Positions 23,401-35,454 of a stretch of DNA of 64,000 bases are shown piece after piece (positions within the stretch are counted from its first letter, which is position 1; each line of letters opens with the position of its first letter). Origin of the DNA: Cladopsammia gracilis. Lineage: Eukaryota > Cnidaria > Anthozoa > Scleractinia > Dendrophylliidae. The notes below the pieces were generated by a model. It saw nothing but the letters and a program-made list of their open reading frames with translations, did not search any database and had not been told where the DNA came from. The translations under genes and the position numbers were made by a program. Where the stretch lies: NCBI GenBank assembly GCA_022457155.1, contig JAJGOT010000090.1, positions 1,485,001-1,549,000 of the forward strand. The letters run 5' to 3'.

Positions 23401-26185
23401 CGATTTTCAATTGAGTTTTTTTTTTCAACCAAAACCAAAGTAGTTACTTGGGCCAATCACAACAGTAAAGTAATGCCGGGTTCATCTAAGTTAGTGTTTA
23501 AGATTGGTTCATACGTGCGACGCAAATGCAAACGCAAGGAATGGAAACATTTTCATTTCCTTGCATTTGCACTTGCATTTGCGTTTCACATGTGTGAACC
23601 GGGCTCAATGCAAATACAAGCACAAACGCAAGGTGAAAAGCACTTGTTCGCTTGCGTTTGCGCTTGCATTTGCGTCCCACATGTGAACCAGGCCTTACAC
23701 TGTAGTCATTGATTTGTTTTGCGTAGATCATTCATGACGATGAGCGAGATTTATCTTTGTCTGAGGAAGAAGATGAAGATGATGATGATGATGATGAGAA
23801 TGAAGGCAAAAATAAGGATGGTAAACTGAATTCCTGATTTAGATGTTATTAAACTAGTTACAGCTTGTTCAGTCCATATTGGGAAATATTGGTCAAGAAT
23901 AATAATAATAATAATAATCATAATAATCACTTTATTTAAGTGTCAAGGTATTTAGCGCGCGAGCACTAATTGGGGACACTAAATAAAGAAACAAATATTC
24001 AAATAGAACATAACATTTTAAAAATCCCAACTGGCAGCAGGCAAACCAGTTGGCTATTTTACAAGCGTGGTTGAGGAGTTGAACTCGGGTCTGCAGTGAA
24101 ACAACTCCAGCAAGTGGTCAGAGCGGGACTTGAACCCGGGACCTCCGGATTACAAGTCCGACGCCCTAACCACTTGACCACGTTGCCTCCCACAAGAAAT
24201 ATTGGATTGAGTTATTTTTTTTTTTGCAAGTTAATGGGCTTGGTCCATAAACTTGCAAAAAAACAATATTTCTCAATAAAAATGAACTGAACAAGCTAGT
24301 TTAAACTAATGACTTTTGAAAAATTGTGTTGACGCATTAATGCATCCATTCTTGGCAAAGGCACACACCAAGGTCAATCCTTGGCTGTTATGTTTGGTTA
24401 AAAGGTTTTTTTTTCTCTAGTTAAATCTTTGTGATCGACATATGTTGTACTGTGGCTACCAGAGGTCCTCTCACAGAGTGCTTTTGTGTGATGTTGAGGA
24501 TGTCGGGGCCGGCCTGAAAATTTAAGAATATTTAAGACACGAGAGGCATGTGACATGAGAGAGATAAGAGTGTGAAAAGCCTGTAGTGCCCAGGGTACAT
24601 CTGTTGGCAAAAAAAATGCAAGAAACTGCTTTTTTGAAAGCAACCTTTAAATGAAATGCTGTTGTTGTGTCCTGCGGCAGATAAAAGAGGAAAGAAAGAA
24701 AAAAACAAGGTTGGACAAAAACGGCAACAGAAAACAAAAAAAGATTCTGATGCAGACAGTGATGCATCCTCTGAAGAAGATGGCTACCTGGACTCCAAGG
24801 AAGTTGACTACTTATCAGACAGCTCATCATCATCAGAGGGTCAGACAAGTTATTATTCTCATGCTCTGTTTTTTAAAACAACCAGCACCACAAGAAAGTG
24901 CAGCTTAATAGCTTTCATTTGAATGTTCACATGTTAGGATTTCATCAACAGATTCAAAAGTTAGAACCACCTTGTACAGCATAATAAACAGTACCACTGT
25001 TGAACTACCAGCAATCCCTTTCTGACTCAAGTTGGAAACACCTTGTTCAACATAATAAACAGTGCCACGGTAAAGTACTGCTCAATAGCTTTCACTTGGA
25101 TGATCACACTTTAGGATTTCATCCACAGACTCAAAAGTTAGAACCACCTTGTACAGCATAATAAACAGAACCACGGGAAAGTACTGCTCAATAGCTTTCA
25201 CTTGGATGGTCACACTTTAGGATTTCATCCACAGACTCAAAAGTTAGAACCACCTTGTACAGCATAATAAACAGTACCACAGGAAAGTACTGCTCAGTAG
25301 CTTTCATTTGAATGGACACACTTTAGGATTTCATCCACAGACTCAAAAGTTAGAACCACCTTGTACGGCATAATACACAGTACCATAAAAAAAGAACTGC
25401 TCAGTAGCTTTCATTTGAATGGTCACACTAAAGGATTTCATCCACTGACTCAAAAGTTAGAACCACCTTGTACAGCACAGTAAACAGTACCACAGTACAG
25501 TACTGCTCAATGGCTTTCATTTGAATGGTCACACTTTAGGATTTCATCAACAGATTCAAAAGTTACAACCACCATGTACATCATAATAAACCGTACCACA
25601 GGAAAGAACTGCTCAATAGCTTTCACTTGAATGGTCACACTTTAGGATTTCATCCACAGACGCAAAAGTTAGAACCACCTTGTACAGCATAATAAACAGT
25701 ACCACAAGAAAGTACTGCTCAGCAGCTTTCATTTGAATGGTCACACTTTAGGATTTTATTTACATGTAGAGACTCAAAAGTTAGAACCACTTGTACAGCA
25801 TAACTGAGTTGTTTTCTGGTGTGCTGCAAAACTAACACCAAAGTAATTGCTCTGACCAATCAAAACAGACACAGACAATCCAATGAACCAATCAGAGCTC
25901 AAAGCAAATACATGTAGCCGATGCCAAGCGCGGGAAAATGCATGTGAGCAAGTGACGATTGGTTTTGGATTTACTTCTGATTGGTTGAGAAAGTGGCGCG
26001 AAATATTTTAGCCAATCACAAAACAAAGCAACGCAAAACCAAAGCAATCCATAAATTACATGTACTTACGACACGCAACTGAAAGCCCCTCTAAATAACA
26101 CCAAAGGATACTGAGTACTGCTCAATAGTTATCATTTCAATGGACTGGAAAGTTGTAAAACCATTTAGGTTAACAACACAACATC

Positions 26186-26220
<35 letters not shown>

Positions 26221-29200
26221 ACTTTATTTGTACTCGAGTAAAAATACAGAGAGTTTGACCCTTTTGATCAAAACCTTGCTACCATATTATACACGTACCT
26301 TTACATATTGACAAAAATAATACTAAAAAACCAAGAGAAAGAAATCAACTAATTCTTGAAAGAGGAACAAATCATGATCTATCTAGCCCATTTTTGTAAA
26401 CGAAAATGTGTGAACTTCAAAAAAAGTTTGCCTAACTTTTTTTAAATTTGCAATATATTCCGACCCAGTCCGTCTATGACTAGAGACACTTTCGATCGAC
26501 AGTTTTGATACATTCACAAAACTGGACCATTAGGTTTTTCGTTTTTGAAATCCCTGTGATACTACCCCCTTAACTCGTCACGACTTTTTTTTTATTGCAG
26601 AAGATGTAAAGGCTGTGGAGGTAAGCAAACCGAAAGCTGAAGACGACCTGAATGCCGAAGAGACATCAAGTGAGGACGAGGATGAATTAACACAGGAAGG
26701 ACATGAACTAAAGGACATGCTGGAGAGAGATGAGGGGAGAGAGTCCTTCGATGAAGAGGACGAAGATCCTGATCAGGATGAAGTGAAAGGAACCTCGGCA
26801 TTATTTTTACAAGGTAAGAAATGATGAGTGTTCATAAAGGGCGGTTTTATATGACCGTAGTTTAACAGCACGAAATCCAGAATAATACCTGGAGGTAAAT
26901 AGCAAATATTGTTATTATACACTTTGCTCAACATCTCTATTCTCCTTAGCTGAGAAGACACAGCTCATTCACGCTTGCATCGAATTGTGACGTCATATCT
27001 TCAGACAGTCTGGGATTTTTGTATGTAGATGTGACGTCAAATGTACACAATCAGGTTGTTACATACAGAGGTGACGTCATGCAAGCGTGCCACGCGCTGC
27101 CTGCTTAATTAGTGGCAGCGGGAAAGAAATTAAAAGATTTCACAATCTGCGAAGGGAAAAGCTAAAAAAGGCTGCAACATTTAGCCAAAACTGACAAATC
27201 AGTGTTTCAAATGTCTAAAAAAATATTGGATTTGGTTTCCTATGATAGCGAGATATTATCAACGCCTCTGTTTGTGTTATCCGCCCCAGCCTATAACACA
27301 AGCCTCGGCCTTGATAATTCTCGCTATCATGCTCAACCTCATTTATAAATAGTATTCATTATAATGATGTTTGCAGTTCCTGTGCGCATTCTTTTCAAAA
27401 CTGTTTACAAAATACCCGTGTGATGGGCGTACGCATTAGCGCGAGCGGGGCCGGAAAAAACCGTACGGCTCTGCCAGAAAAGGTACGTTCATGGCGTGAT
27501 CTCGAGCCAAATATTTTCCCATCCGGCCCGACCTAACTGAGTCAATAAGTGCATAACACCAGACCAGTGGATATTGTTTTGAGCGCTCAAACTCGGTATG
27601 GTATTTGTTATCACGAGTTTAATCCTTTCCCTCCGAGATTCAGTTAAGGAGACATGTAGTCACTAATGTAGTTCTAACTTTTGAGTCTATGAATGAAATC
27701 CTATGGTGTGACCATTCAAATGAAACCTCTTCAGCAGTACTTTTGCATGGTACCATTATTTTGTTCTAACTTTTGAGTCTGTTGATGAAAACCTATGGTG
27801 TGACCATTCAAATGAAACCTCTTCGGCAGTACAATTACATGGTACCATTTGTTTTTCGATATTTTACTAAATGAAATTTTGAATTTTTCTTGAATTTTGA
27901 TTTTTGGCACTCTTGGGAGTTAAAGGGTAAAAGGGTTAAGATACTATTAGATACTACTACAATCAGATACCAATCAACGAAAGTACATGATAGTTTGGGA
28001 ACATGCACTGTTTGATCGATCACTGTGTTAATTGCATTCATTTGGTGTCTGCGAAGGTGACAAGAAGAGGAAGAAGAAGTCAGGTAGTGGTTCCAGTACC
28101 TCATCTAACAGCCGTTCATCGACGCCTACTGCAGATGTTGTGGATGGTGCTGCTAATACTATCGCTGCTGCTGTTACAAAGCTAAATCAGGACAGACCAG
28201 GGACACCATGTAAGTATACCTCCCCACCCTCCAGCTCCCTCCTCTTCCTGCCTTCCCCCTCCCTTTCCTCTTTCGTTTCCCCCTCCTCCTTTTCCCTCCG
28301 GCTCCCTCCTCTTCCCCTCCCCCCCCTCCTCCTTCACCTCCCCCTCCTTCCCCTCTTCCCCTTCCCGTCTAAAATTTACAGTTTTTCTGCAGGGTTTTAA
28401 CGTGCAGGACATGGGAGGTAAGAAACCTTTATTATCATGACCTGGCGTGCGTTTCTCAAAGGTCCCGAAGACATTTCGGGCCCGAAAGCCATTTTTAATT
28501 CTCAGTTTCTATCAAGTGGAGCTGCAGTTAATAGCCCATAAGCCTGCCTGACGTGTTTCGTCAACGACGAATTTTATTTCAATTTTAATTCGAATTTCGA
28601 ATTTTACTTCAAAATAAACAAAAACTGATTTCTTGTCATTAACACTGTGCACAAAATAAGGCTTTTCTCTGGACCTTTGAGAAACGCACGCCTGTTCCCA
28701 TCTGACCTCGAAGCACAGTCGTCCAGATTTCGTAAGTTTGATTCTCGCCGTGGTCAAAGATTTTTATCAAACGTGTTAACGATTATTTTGGATCAATAGT
28801 CATTGAAAACCGATCTTCCAATTTTTGATTAAGTTACGATACTTTTTTTAGCAAAAGCCAAGAAGCGCCCAGCAAGTGCAGCTAAGAAAGGGAACACTGG
28901 GGATGGGGGAAGTCCGGCGTCTAAGAAACCCCGTGTATCCCCAGCTCCTTCCTCAGTGGGGACAGGAGGTGGTTCAAGAACTAGCACCCCAACACCGACC
29001 GGTAGTGAGGAAGGCCCCCAGGGGATCACTGAGGAAGCTGTAAGGAGGTACCTCACGCGGAAGCCCATGACGAGCAAGGACCTTCTGCAAAAGTTCAAGA
29101 GTAAACGAACAGGACTGTCAAATGATGAGACGGTGAAAAAGATCGCCGCCATTGTGAGGAAGCTGCAACCCGAACAGAAAACCATCAAAGGAAAACTTTA

Positions 29201-29225
29201 TCTTTCGCTCAAACAACAGAGCTGA
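17453..29225 (+). CDS. GTF2F1: General transcription factor IIF subunit alpha (TFIIF-alpha, RAP74)
   Basis: Ten coding exons: 17453-17527, 18210-18292, 19929-19998, 21146-21339, 22414-22717, 23727-23820, 24681-24839, 26601-26813, 28057-28209 and 28852-29225. GT/AG ends and phases all agree, giving 572 residues. The N-terminal dimerisation domain shows VRVPR, AGSEFGRERREEARKKRRG, GGKSGRRF and YYILTQCPDGAFEAVPV, then LTADEAEEEF. The middle (about 205-460) is the usual acidic, lysine- and serine-rich linker, with EVDYLSDSSSSS and a SALFLQG segment. Residues 507-572 are the C-terminal winged helix (EEAVRRYLTRKPMTSKDLL). The protein pairs with TFIIF-beta, binds RNA polymerase II in the nucleus and supports initiation, elongation and FCP1 phosphatase docking. 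The vertebrate form is 517 residues; the extra length is N-terminal and in the linker. Exon 1 (25 residues) is the least certain: a second in-frame ATG lies at the start of exon 2. Confidence 0.95.
18332..19474. mobile_element. TIR element carrying a minisatellite, GTF2F1 intron 2
   Basis: AGTTCCAAAAGTAGCAGCCC at the left is mirrored at the right by CTGCTACTTTTAGAACTA after a 17-base G run. TA flanks both ends. The interior holds the 17-bp minisatellite and a smaller hairpin around GGGCTAGTA/TACTAGCCC at about 19220-19310. Confidence 0.75.
18386..19020. repeat. 17-bp minisatellite (GGGTAGCCGTTACTTTC)n
   Basis: About 36 head-to-tail copies. Most differences are at two positions of the GCCGTTAC part (GCCATTAC, GCCGCTAC). 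It lies inside the 18332-19474 element, so the array probably grew within a transposon. Confidence 0.95.
19480..19790. repeat. Dispersed 'GACTCAAAAGTTAGAAC' element, inverted copy
   Basis: Three internal units of GAAGAGGTTTCATTTGAATG ... AAAAGTTAGAAC end at GGGAGTTTAAGGGTTAA. Same family as 8208-8500. Confidence 0.75.
20100..21060. other. GTF2F1 intron 3, repeats of unclear type
   Basis: Holds a G-tract (about 20197), AAGGGGAGCTTAAGC repeats near 20545, and at 20653-20675 (minus) a CUGACGA + UGGC/GCCA hairpin followed by AAAAC, which looks like a decayed hammerhead. No coding exon seen. Confidence 0.4.
21568..21866. mobile_element. Foldback MITE in GTF2F1 intron 4
   Basis: Arms of more than 100 bases beginning TTGCAGGTAAAATCCATTCT are mirrored at the right end. 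The middle contains CTAACCCTAACTAAC and its inverse. Non-coding. Confidence 0.8.
22880..22985. mobile_element. AACTAG...CTAGTT MITE
   Basis: Inverted GAACTAGC...TGTATTGGGAAAATATGGACTG and CCAATATGGACTGAACAAGC ends. Same family as 23852-24308. Confidence 0.55.
23475..23697. mobile_element. Foldback of GCAAATGCAAACGCAAG words
   Basis: Inverted arms rich in ACGCAAATGCAAACGCAAG and CTTGCGTTTGCGCTTGC; ends GCCGGGTTCA and TGAACCAGGC. It lies immediately upstream of GTF2F1 exon 6. Confidence 0.65.
23852..24308. mobile_element. MITE carrying a nested SINE, GTF2F1 intron 6
   Basis: AAACTAG...AGCTTGTTCAGT at the left is mirrored by ACTGAACAAGCTAGTTTAAAC at the right; the SINE 23893-24195 interrupts it. 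Confidence 0.7.
23893..24195 (-). mobile_element. tRNA-derived SINE (Thr-like head) with (ATT)n tail
   Basis: Minus-strand head (24115-24190) has an A box TGGTCAAGTGGTTAGGG, a loop with a TGT anticodon and a B box GGTTCAAGTCC. The 3' end runs into (ATT)n at 23898-23927. GAAATATTGG at 23883-23892 and 24196-24205 is a likely target duplication. The acceptor stem does not pair, ruling out a functional tRNA. Confidence 0.8.
24905..25800. repeat. 106-bp tandem array, about eight copies, GTF2F1 intron 7
   Basis: AGCTTTCAYTTGRATGGTCA starts recur at 25087, 25193, 25299, 25406 and onward. Each unit also has GACTCAAAAGTTAGAACCAC and GTACAGCATAATAAACAGTA. It is an expanded form of the dispersed element at 8208-8500. 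Confidence 0.9.
25835..26100. repeat. CCAAT-dense dispersed repeat, copy 2
   Basis: Parallels 15600-15860, with at least five CCAAT/ATTGG pentamers around AAATACATGTAGCCG. Confidence 0.7.
26183..26500 (-). mobile_element. Retroposon 3' end with (CAA)n tail
   Basis: (CAA)n followed by ACTTTATTTGTACTCGAG is the usual look of a minus-strand LINE/SINE 3' end in this window. No coding part retained. Confidence 0.5.
27620..27925. repeat. Dispersed 'TTTTGAGTC' element, GTF2F1 intron 8
   Basis: Two internal units; CCCTCCGAGATTCAG at one end and GGGAGTTAAAGGG at the other, as at 8208-8500. Confidence 0.75.
28441..28693. mobile_element. MITE of the 'GTTTCTCRAAAGT' family, GTF2F1 intron 9
   Basis: GCGTGCGTTTCTCAAAGGTC is mirrored by GACCTTTGAGAAACGCACGC; the left arm goes on to GGGCCCGAAA. 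Confidence 0.75.
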
Positions 29226-29612
29226 GAATAACAGTCAACTTGTCTGTTCGACTTCCAGCAATCCACAGCAAAAAAATGAACAACAGCTTTCACACACAGA
29301 CTCAAGAATTAAAATGACCTCGTGTAGCAATATAAGTAACACCAATGAAAATTGCTGTTCTAAAGCTGTCATTTGAATGGCACACCGTAAGGTTTCATCC
29401 ACAGACTCGAAGAGTAAAAGGAAAATAACTCCATAGGCATAGAATACTTGTGACTCTCACCTTTTAGCAAGACGAGTATTTTTTCATTTTATTTCCTATG
29501 TTAGTTATCGCAAAAAAAAAAAAACATTGCAGATCTTGGCGATAATTTTATTATAAGACTGAGAGCAGATCAACTTTGTAAAATCACAATGCGAACTGCA
29601 TCAAGCAAAAAA

Positions 29613-29618
29613 AATAAA
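29613..29618 (+). terminator. Candidate GTF2F1 polyadenylation signal
   Basis: AATAAA about 390 bases after the stop; the 3' UTR would include a fragment of the GACTCAAAAGTTAGAAC-type repeat at 29325-29412. Confidence 0.4.
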
Positions 29619-29852
29619 GTAGATTTTTAACCCATTCACTCCTGAGATTTTTTTTACGGTTTTGAGTGATTTTCTGTTCATAAACGATCCATAGGATTTC
29701 GTGACTCCATATTTGGGGTTACCATGGAAAATGCTGCTGTTCTAAAACACTGAAGGCTCAAGTTTTCTAGAAACGTCATTGTGACGTAGTCTTTTTGCTT
29801 CGTTGAGCTATAATAATGGCTCAGATATGGTTTGTATGGTTTGTATGGTTTG

Positions 29853-30190
29853 TAATAATAATAATAATAATAATAAAAATAATAACTGTTTATTCACAAA
29901 TGAAACGTGAAAAGGAGATAAAAGAGGTTATCCCTTTCTAGTTTCTCTCTCCCTAGACTAGTAAAAACATGAATAGACAAACAAATATATACATCACATT
30001 TCAAACTATAAAATAAATTTAAAATACACTTAAATAATTTAATGTTCACGAGAATAAATAGCATCTGAGCTTGTTCTTAAAAATGTTCAAATTTTTTTTC
30101 TTCGGCGATTTCTTTAGGTAATTTATTCCATGCGTCGATTATGCGAGTCGCATAAGTTTATACAGCCATTTTTCATCTTTAGTAGCTGCC
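29853..30190 (-). mobile_element. LINE 3' end, decayed
   Basis: The minus strand reads A-TRIIDAWNKLPKEIAEEKK, the common pol tail of animal non-LTR retrotransposons, then stops and ends at (TAA)n. The terminal sequence CTAGAAAGGGATAACCTCTT is shared with 53035-53150. Confidence 0.65.
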
Positions 30191-31389
30191 TGATGAGCAT
30201 CATTAAGCGTGAAGGTAGCTACACACTTTCTCAAAGAAGCGAGTAAGGTGATGAACTTCGTTTGTGAATTTGGCTTGTTGCTCGTGGAACTGGAAAAATG
30301 GCCGCTCCAAAACGAAGTAGCCTTGGGACTCCACAACTGATGAATTTCTTGACCTACCACGGCATATTTTGGAATTTGCGACCACTGTACATGGTTCAGC
30401 TTTACAGCTGCTATAATTAATTGTGTTTGTCGTAGAAGAAAGACTAAGATTGGAATGGCTGTGGACTATAAATAATTATGTAATATGCTGGCGAAGGAAC
30501 GAACGCTGTCAAAAATTCTCGCTACTTCCCAGCATGCAGTGCAGTCGTGATGTTGAAAATCAAGGCCAGGATGCACTAGAACGAGAGGCTGTGGCTCGGC
30601 CCGGCAACGAAAAAGAGCAAAAAAAAATCACTTCTAGGTTAGGACTAGGACTGAATTTTGCTGTGAATGTTGACTTTTGGGTTTGCCACAATGATTTGAA
30701 TAAAAAAAAAAAAAAAAACTAAGGGCAAAAACGTGATTTTTGTTGTTTTTCTATGACGTTAAAAACGGTCATTTTTGTTATTGTCCAAATTCAAACGCTG
30801 ATTCTGCAAAAATCGCTGACTTTTTTGTGTTTATTGGGTATCTCAATTTGAGGACTTTCTAGTCAATGCTCACAACTGATAGTTAAGGCCATGTTCGCGC
30901 GATTGAGAAAGTTGCAATTTTTTAAAGCAGTGGAGTCTTGTACGGCCGGTTTTGGCCGATTATTAGTTACCAGGAGTCAGTAAAAATGCCGTACTAACCG
31001 CCGTACCGATTTACTAAGTACTAGCTATAGTGACAATAAATTCTGACTTTGACTGGGTGCTAAAAAGGGGGTGGCCGTTTAAGGTGGCTACGTTGTTATT
31101 TTGGGCACAATCGTCTATGACAAACTTTGAGTCAACTCTCAAGCAAGTTAAGGCATGGTTTACCTGCTTATTTGGCATACTTTCATTTAAAAAGGGAGAG
31201 CACCCCCCACCACACCCCAGAAAAAACTGATTGTTTTACAGTCTACTTATATCAGTGATTATGACACACTATCTCACTCGTTGTGCCAACTGCAGCCTTA
31301 CCGTATGATTGGTAGCTCAAGGGAGGATGCTAACTGGAGAGGGGGCGCTTATTTCTTTTTTGAACAAAGAACACGCGAGCACTTTAATG

Positions 31390-31880
31390 CTTTAATGCTT
31401 TAATAAAATACCCCTAAATCAGTAAAAACTATACTAGGAGATCTAAGTTTACATAAAATTGCTAATCTAAGTTAACTATATTAAGAAGCCTAAAATACAA
31501 ATGAATAAATATATTAATAAATAAACAAATTGGTAGAATTATACCATAGATCTAATGGTTGGCATAATTATTGATTTAAAATTTAGATTACTTTGCAAAG
31601 GCAAATTACGTATAGGCAGTTGATTCCATATCACAATCGACCTTGGATAGAATGAAAATTTGTATATATTACAATTAGCTTGGATATGGCGATAAGGGGA
31701 GACATTTGGAAGGCGAGAAGCTCTATGTAGCGGACAGACCTCAGGAGGGAATGAGATACCTATTAAACGCTGCTGTATCTTATAGAACAAGGTTAAATGA
31801 GATAACAATCTATGTTGCTCGAGGGTATCCCAACCAAGTTGTTTAATCATGGGGGAAACATGACTAAATCTGGAATGGTC
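31390..31880 (-). mobile_element. LINE pol C-terminal fragment
   Basis: A minus-strand frame (31539-31850, 103 codons) shows LGWDTLEQHR, LTLFYKIQQRLIGI, FYPRSIVIWNQLP and a NFKS tail. This is the region after the RT domain in non-LTR retrotransposons. The RT itself is absent, so it is 5'-truncated. Confidence 0.8.
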
Positions 31881-33079
31881 GTGTAAGACAAATCTAAAAA
31901 CATCAACAGAAAAGCACTGAACATCAACAGAAAATTTACAGTTTGGATAGTCAGAAGAGTTGGCAACGTCAACTCTCTCTTAACGGACACCTCTTTAAGA
32001 CGGACACCGGGGGGGGGGGGGGGGGGGGGGGGACTTGTTCACTATCACAGTTATTAGTTAACAGGGGTCAGTAAATATGCCGTACTGCCCGTTTTACCGA
32101 TTTTTAAATGCCATTTGCCAGTAAACCTTGTCTAGACTAAATTCTTCACGCAACTGATCAGTTTCGCGAAAAATGATACCCTATTCTAGACCAAAAATCT
32201 GATTACTATACCCTTTCCCAGACTAAACTGCCTGAAAACCATACCCTTCACAGCGGCACATACCCCTATAGATCATATTTGGTAGTATCCCCCTGGGACG
32301 AACACCTCTATAAGACTGAGACACCTGGTGTTGGCCATTGCCGTTATTCAGTCAGAAGGGCTTTTTTTGTGAAAAATACTTCAAAACATAAATGTACCTA
32401 GGTGCTGAATATGAGCAAACGAGTCCACTTTTCTAATATTATTTTTGTTCCAGTTCAGCTTTATTATCTCAGAATTATGAATCCCTAGAGTATTATTTAT
32501 TCACTGTGAAATTACCTGTAATTTTTGGCTATCAGTAAGAAACTGGCTGGAAGGCTGCTAGATACTTTAATACTTTAATAAAGCATTAATTAGAGCATTA
32601 GCATTAACTAGAGCATGGTATATTTCTGCAAAACTCAAGTGCTGCTGACATAACATTTGGATTTGTCAGAAATCATTCTTGTTAGAATCATTCTTCACAC
32701 TAAGCAAATTTATCAGTGTCGTTGTTTGAATATAAAACCGTCACTAACATTATTGCTAGCCAAAATAAGATATACTTATAAATTAGTCTCTGATAGCCAA
32801 AAGTCAAAACTCCTTAGACATTTCACATTCATAACAAACAATAGCAACTATAGCTCTCTATAATTTAGATAGAAGTAATGAGTGTATATACTCCCTGCAT
32901 CTCTGTTTATTTTGTTCAATATTATTAATTTGTAGGTGTTAGGTCTATTTGATTTTTAATTTATTTTATGTAAGAATGTAAGCAGTGTAAATGAGTGAAT
33001 GGGTGTAAGCTAGCAAATCTATTTGAATAAATATGTTGCAAAAAAAAATCTCAGGATTACCGGTGTCATGTTACCTTGA

Positions 33080-33170
33080 CTCTCTATAAGCCGGACACCT
33101 CTCTAAAGATGGACAGTTGGGGCTGGTCCCGACGGTGTCCGTCTTTACCCTTAGAGAGAGTTGACTGTAT
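33080..33170. mobile_element. Short MITE, 'CTCTCTATAAG.CGGACACC' type
   Basis: Ends CTCTCTATAAGCCGGACACC and GGTGTCCGTCTTTACCCTTA...GAGAGTTGACTG resemble pogo/Tigger-type termini. Single ends lie at 12735, 13045, 31973 and 32300. Confidence 0.6.
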
Positions 33171-33389
33171 TCAGAACAATGGTTCACTTAGTCAGGGTAT
33201 AATTTGCTATTATACCTCGATGTCTTCAATGTCACTATCTTTGCATAAGATACTTTTTGGCATAGTACCTTCAAGGGTGGGTGTGTCTTATTAACAAAAT
33301 GACACTCAAAGGGGGGGGGGGGGGGGGTGCTTATTAGAAGGGGAGCACTTATTGGAAGGAGGGCATTAAATTGAATCATTATGTGAATG

Positions 33390-33800
33390 GTTAGGTTAGG
33401 TAAGCTTTATTTATAGACAGTGTCAATTCATAATACATGCTCTTTCATCAAGCCATATTTTTAAACAATAGATAAATGACTTAACTAAATATTAAATTAT
33501 CTAACTAAATTAGTTATCTATATAAGATTATACTAAAAACTATTTATTAAAACTATCCTTACGTATCATTAAATTAGATAGAAATTAAATGCATGATTCA
33601 AAGAGCTAAGAGTGGGCTGTATATCTCAAAGGCAAGCTGTTCCAGAGAACAGAACCGCGATATTGAAAACTTTGTTTGCCTGCTTCAGTACTCAGTCTAG
33701 GAACGAAAAGGTTGAATAAATCATGGTCTAAGAAAATAACTAATTCTCGCATTTCAACAGCAAATAATTTACATTTTGGTGGCAGATGCAGCTCACAAAA
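33390..33800 (-). mobile_element. LINE 3' end with pol tail
   Basis: The minus strand reads STEAGKQSFQYRGSVLWNSLP at about 33620-33700, the conserved pol tail of CR1/L2-like elements, followed by a long AT-rich 3' UTR. Confidence 0.75.
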
Positions 33801-33884
33801 CTAGTAAACTAAGAAATGCCAATTGAATCAACAGACGTAGCACACAAATGATGGTATAAACAAAATATTCTAACCAGCTCGTTA

Positions 33885-34310
33885 CCCCCCTCCTCCCTTG
33901 GGGGGTACTCCCTATGATGGGCTATACGCAGGAATGCCTTGCCCGAAAAGGGTACCCTTTTTAGGTTGGAGGTTTATAAAAGGGTGGGGATTTCATGATT
34001 TGAAGTATAAAAAAGGGTAGAACACTTTCATTTTGATTTAGGTTGACATACATATGTAACTGCTAATTTGTCTATTAAAGAATGTTAATGTTTATACTGA
34101 AGTAAAAAGTGAGTAAACATTGCTTAAATGTTAGCCAAAAACGCTTCTTTTGTTTTTCCTTTGTCATTACAACATGTATCAGGGATGTATGTCAGGGATG
34201 TAAGTCAACAAGGAATATGAAAGGGTTACCTTATCTGTCAAAAATGGTATATAAAAGGGTAAGGGTTTGGACCTCAGGGCAGAGCATTCCCGTACAAAAC
34301 ATTGTTGCGT
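33885..34310. mobile_element. GGGGTACTC element, reverse copy
   Basis: CTTGGGGGGTACTCCCTATGATGGGCTAT at one end; GGACCTCAGGGCAGAGCATTC and GTACAAAACATTGTTG at the other. Same family as 4803-5195. Confidence 0.6.
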
Positions 34311-34499
34311 AATAGCTGCAGGAGCCCATTTCTCTAAAGTTCCAAAAACTCTTTGGGCCCAGAGCACTTTGAATCTCTAATGTTAAAATGGCACACATGA
34401 TAGCTTTCTGAACCAAAAGGTTATGGGACTTTCGAGAACAGGCCTCAGTGTTGTTAATTGTTGACCTTTCACCTCTTGGTCCTACAGACTAGGCCTCAT

Positions 34500-35453
34500 T
34501 AGAAATAGCATTGTTTGGGTTTCATGAAGTTGATACCGAGGTCCACCATCTTTGGTCAGTAAGAATATTAAAAAATGTATCAATTAAAAGGGAACATATT
34601 ATCAATTGTTTTAGATTCAGTCTATCTGTAAGAGAGATCATAATGACTGTATCCAATTCAGTTTCTATGAAGATTACTCAGGGGATCATACAGTACTCTT
34701 ACATCCCGACCAACTGCATTAATAAGGGTGTCCAGTCGTTTTGCTGCCAATCGAAGTCATTTCACTGCAACTTCAAGTTACCTCAAATCCTTTTGCTACA
34801 ATACTAAACTTAGTAAGCACGACAGAAAATATTCAAAAGATTAATATAGTGTTTTGCTGCACTGACCAAATCGAACTTACCAAATCGCAAGGTAAACAAG
34901 TGTTTCGCTGTGGAAAATTTCAACTCAATCCCCTAGCTGTTGATGTCGTTTTGGGGCTGATCGTTTATTATGTCCTGGGGGGGGGGGGGGTAATTTTTTT
35001 AAAAAAGCTCCATTGGGGGGGGGGGGGGTGTTTTTTGCCTTGCACGAGAAGTGAGGGGGGTAAAATTTTAAGACATACAAAAGGTAGCAACTACATGCAT
35101 ATAATAGTTATTGAAATAATGGCAATCTAAAAAAAAAAACAAATGTTAAAAATATATAATATATTACATAAAATGTAATTGAAATGAATGCTCATTTCAA
35201 TGAGAAAATAGCCACTGGCAAACCATTGAACAAGTTTGCTGGTGAACAGGACAATATTAAATGGTCAGCGGTGACTCTACAAATTCGTGCCAAGCAACCG
35301 TTCAAAGGTCTGGAATTTCAGCACGATATCCCCACAAGAATAATGAATAGCATTACTTGCAAAGAGCAGCTTGAAATTATGGATATCATTAATTCAGGCT
35401 ACTTAACGAAGTGGAATGAAGACTCAAATTATATGAAAGCAAAGGCACACTAA
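34500..35453 (+). other. Region with several medium open frames, identity unknown
   Basis: Frames at 34511-34807, 34741-35130 and 35184-35453 give 98, 129 and 89 residues. The last (GKPLNKFAGEQDNIKW...) has balanced composition but matches no family I recognise. G-runs at about 34978 and 35018 interrupt the second. It could be a decayed element or a gene fragment. Confidence 0.25.
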
Positions 35454-35454
35454 C

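Noticed and set aside
28032..28400. 122-codon plus frame and 76-codon minus frame
   Set aside because: The first starts in GTF2F1 exon 9 and runs through its donor into a C/T-rich intron; the second is its antisense shadow.
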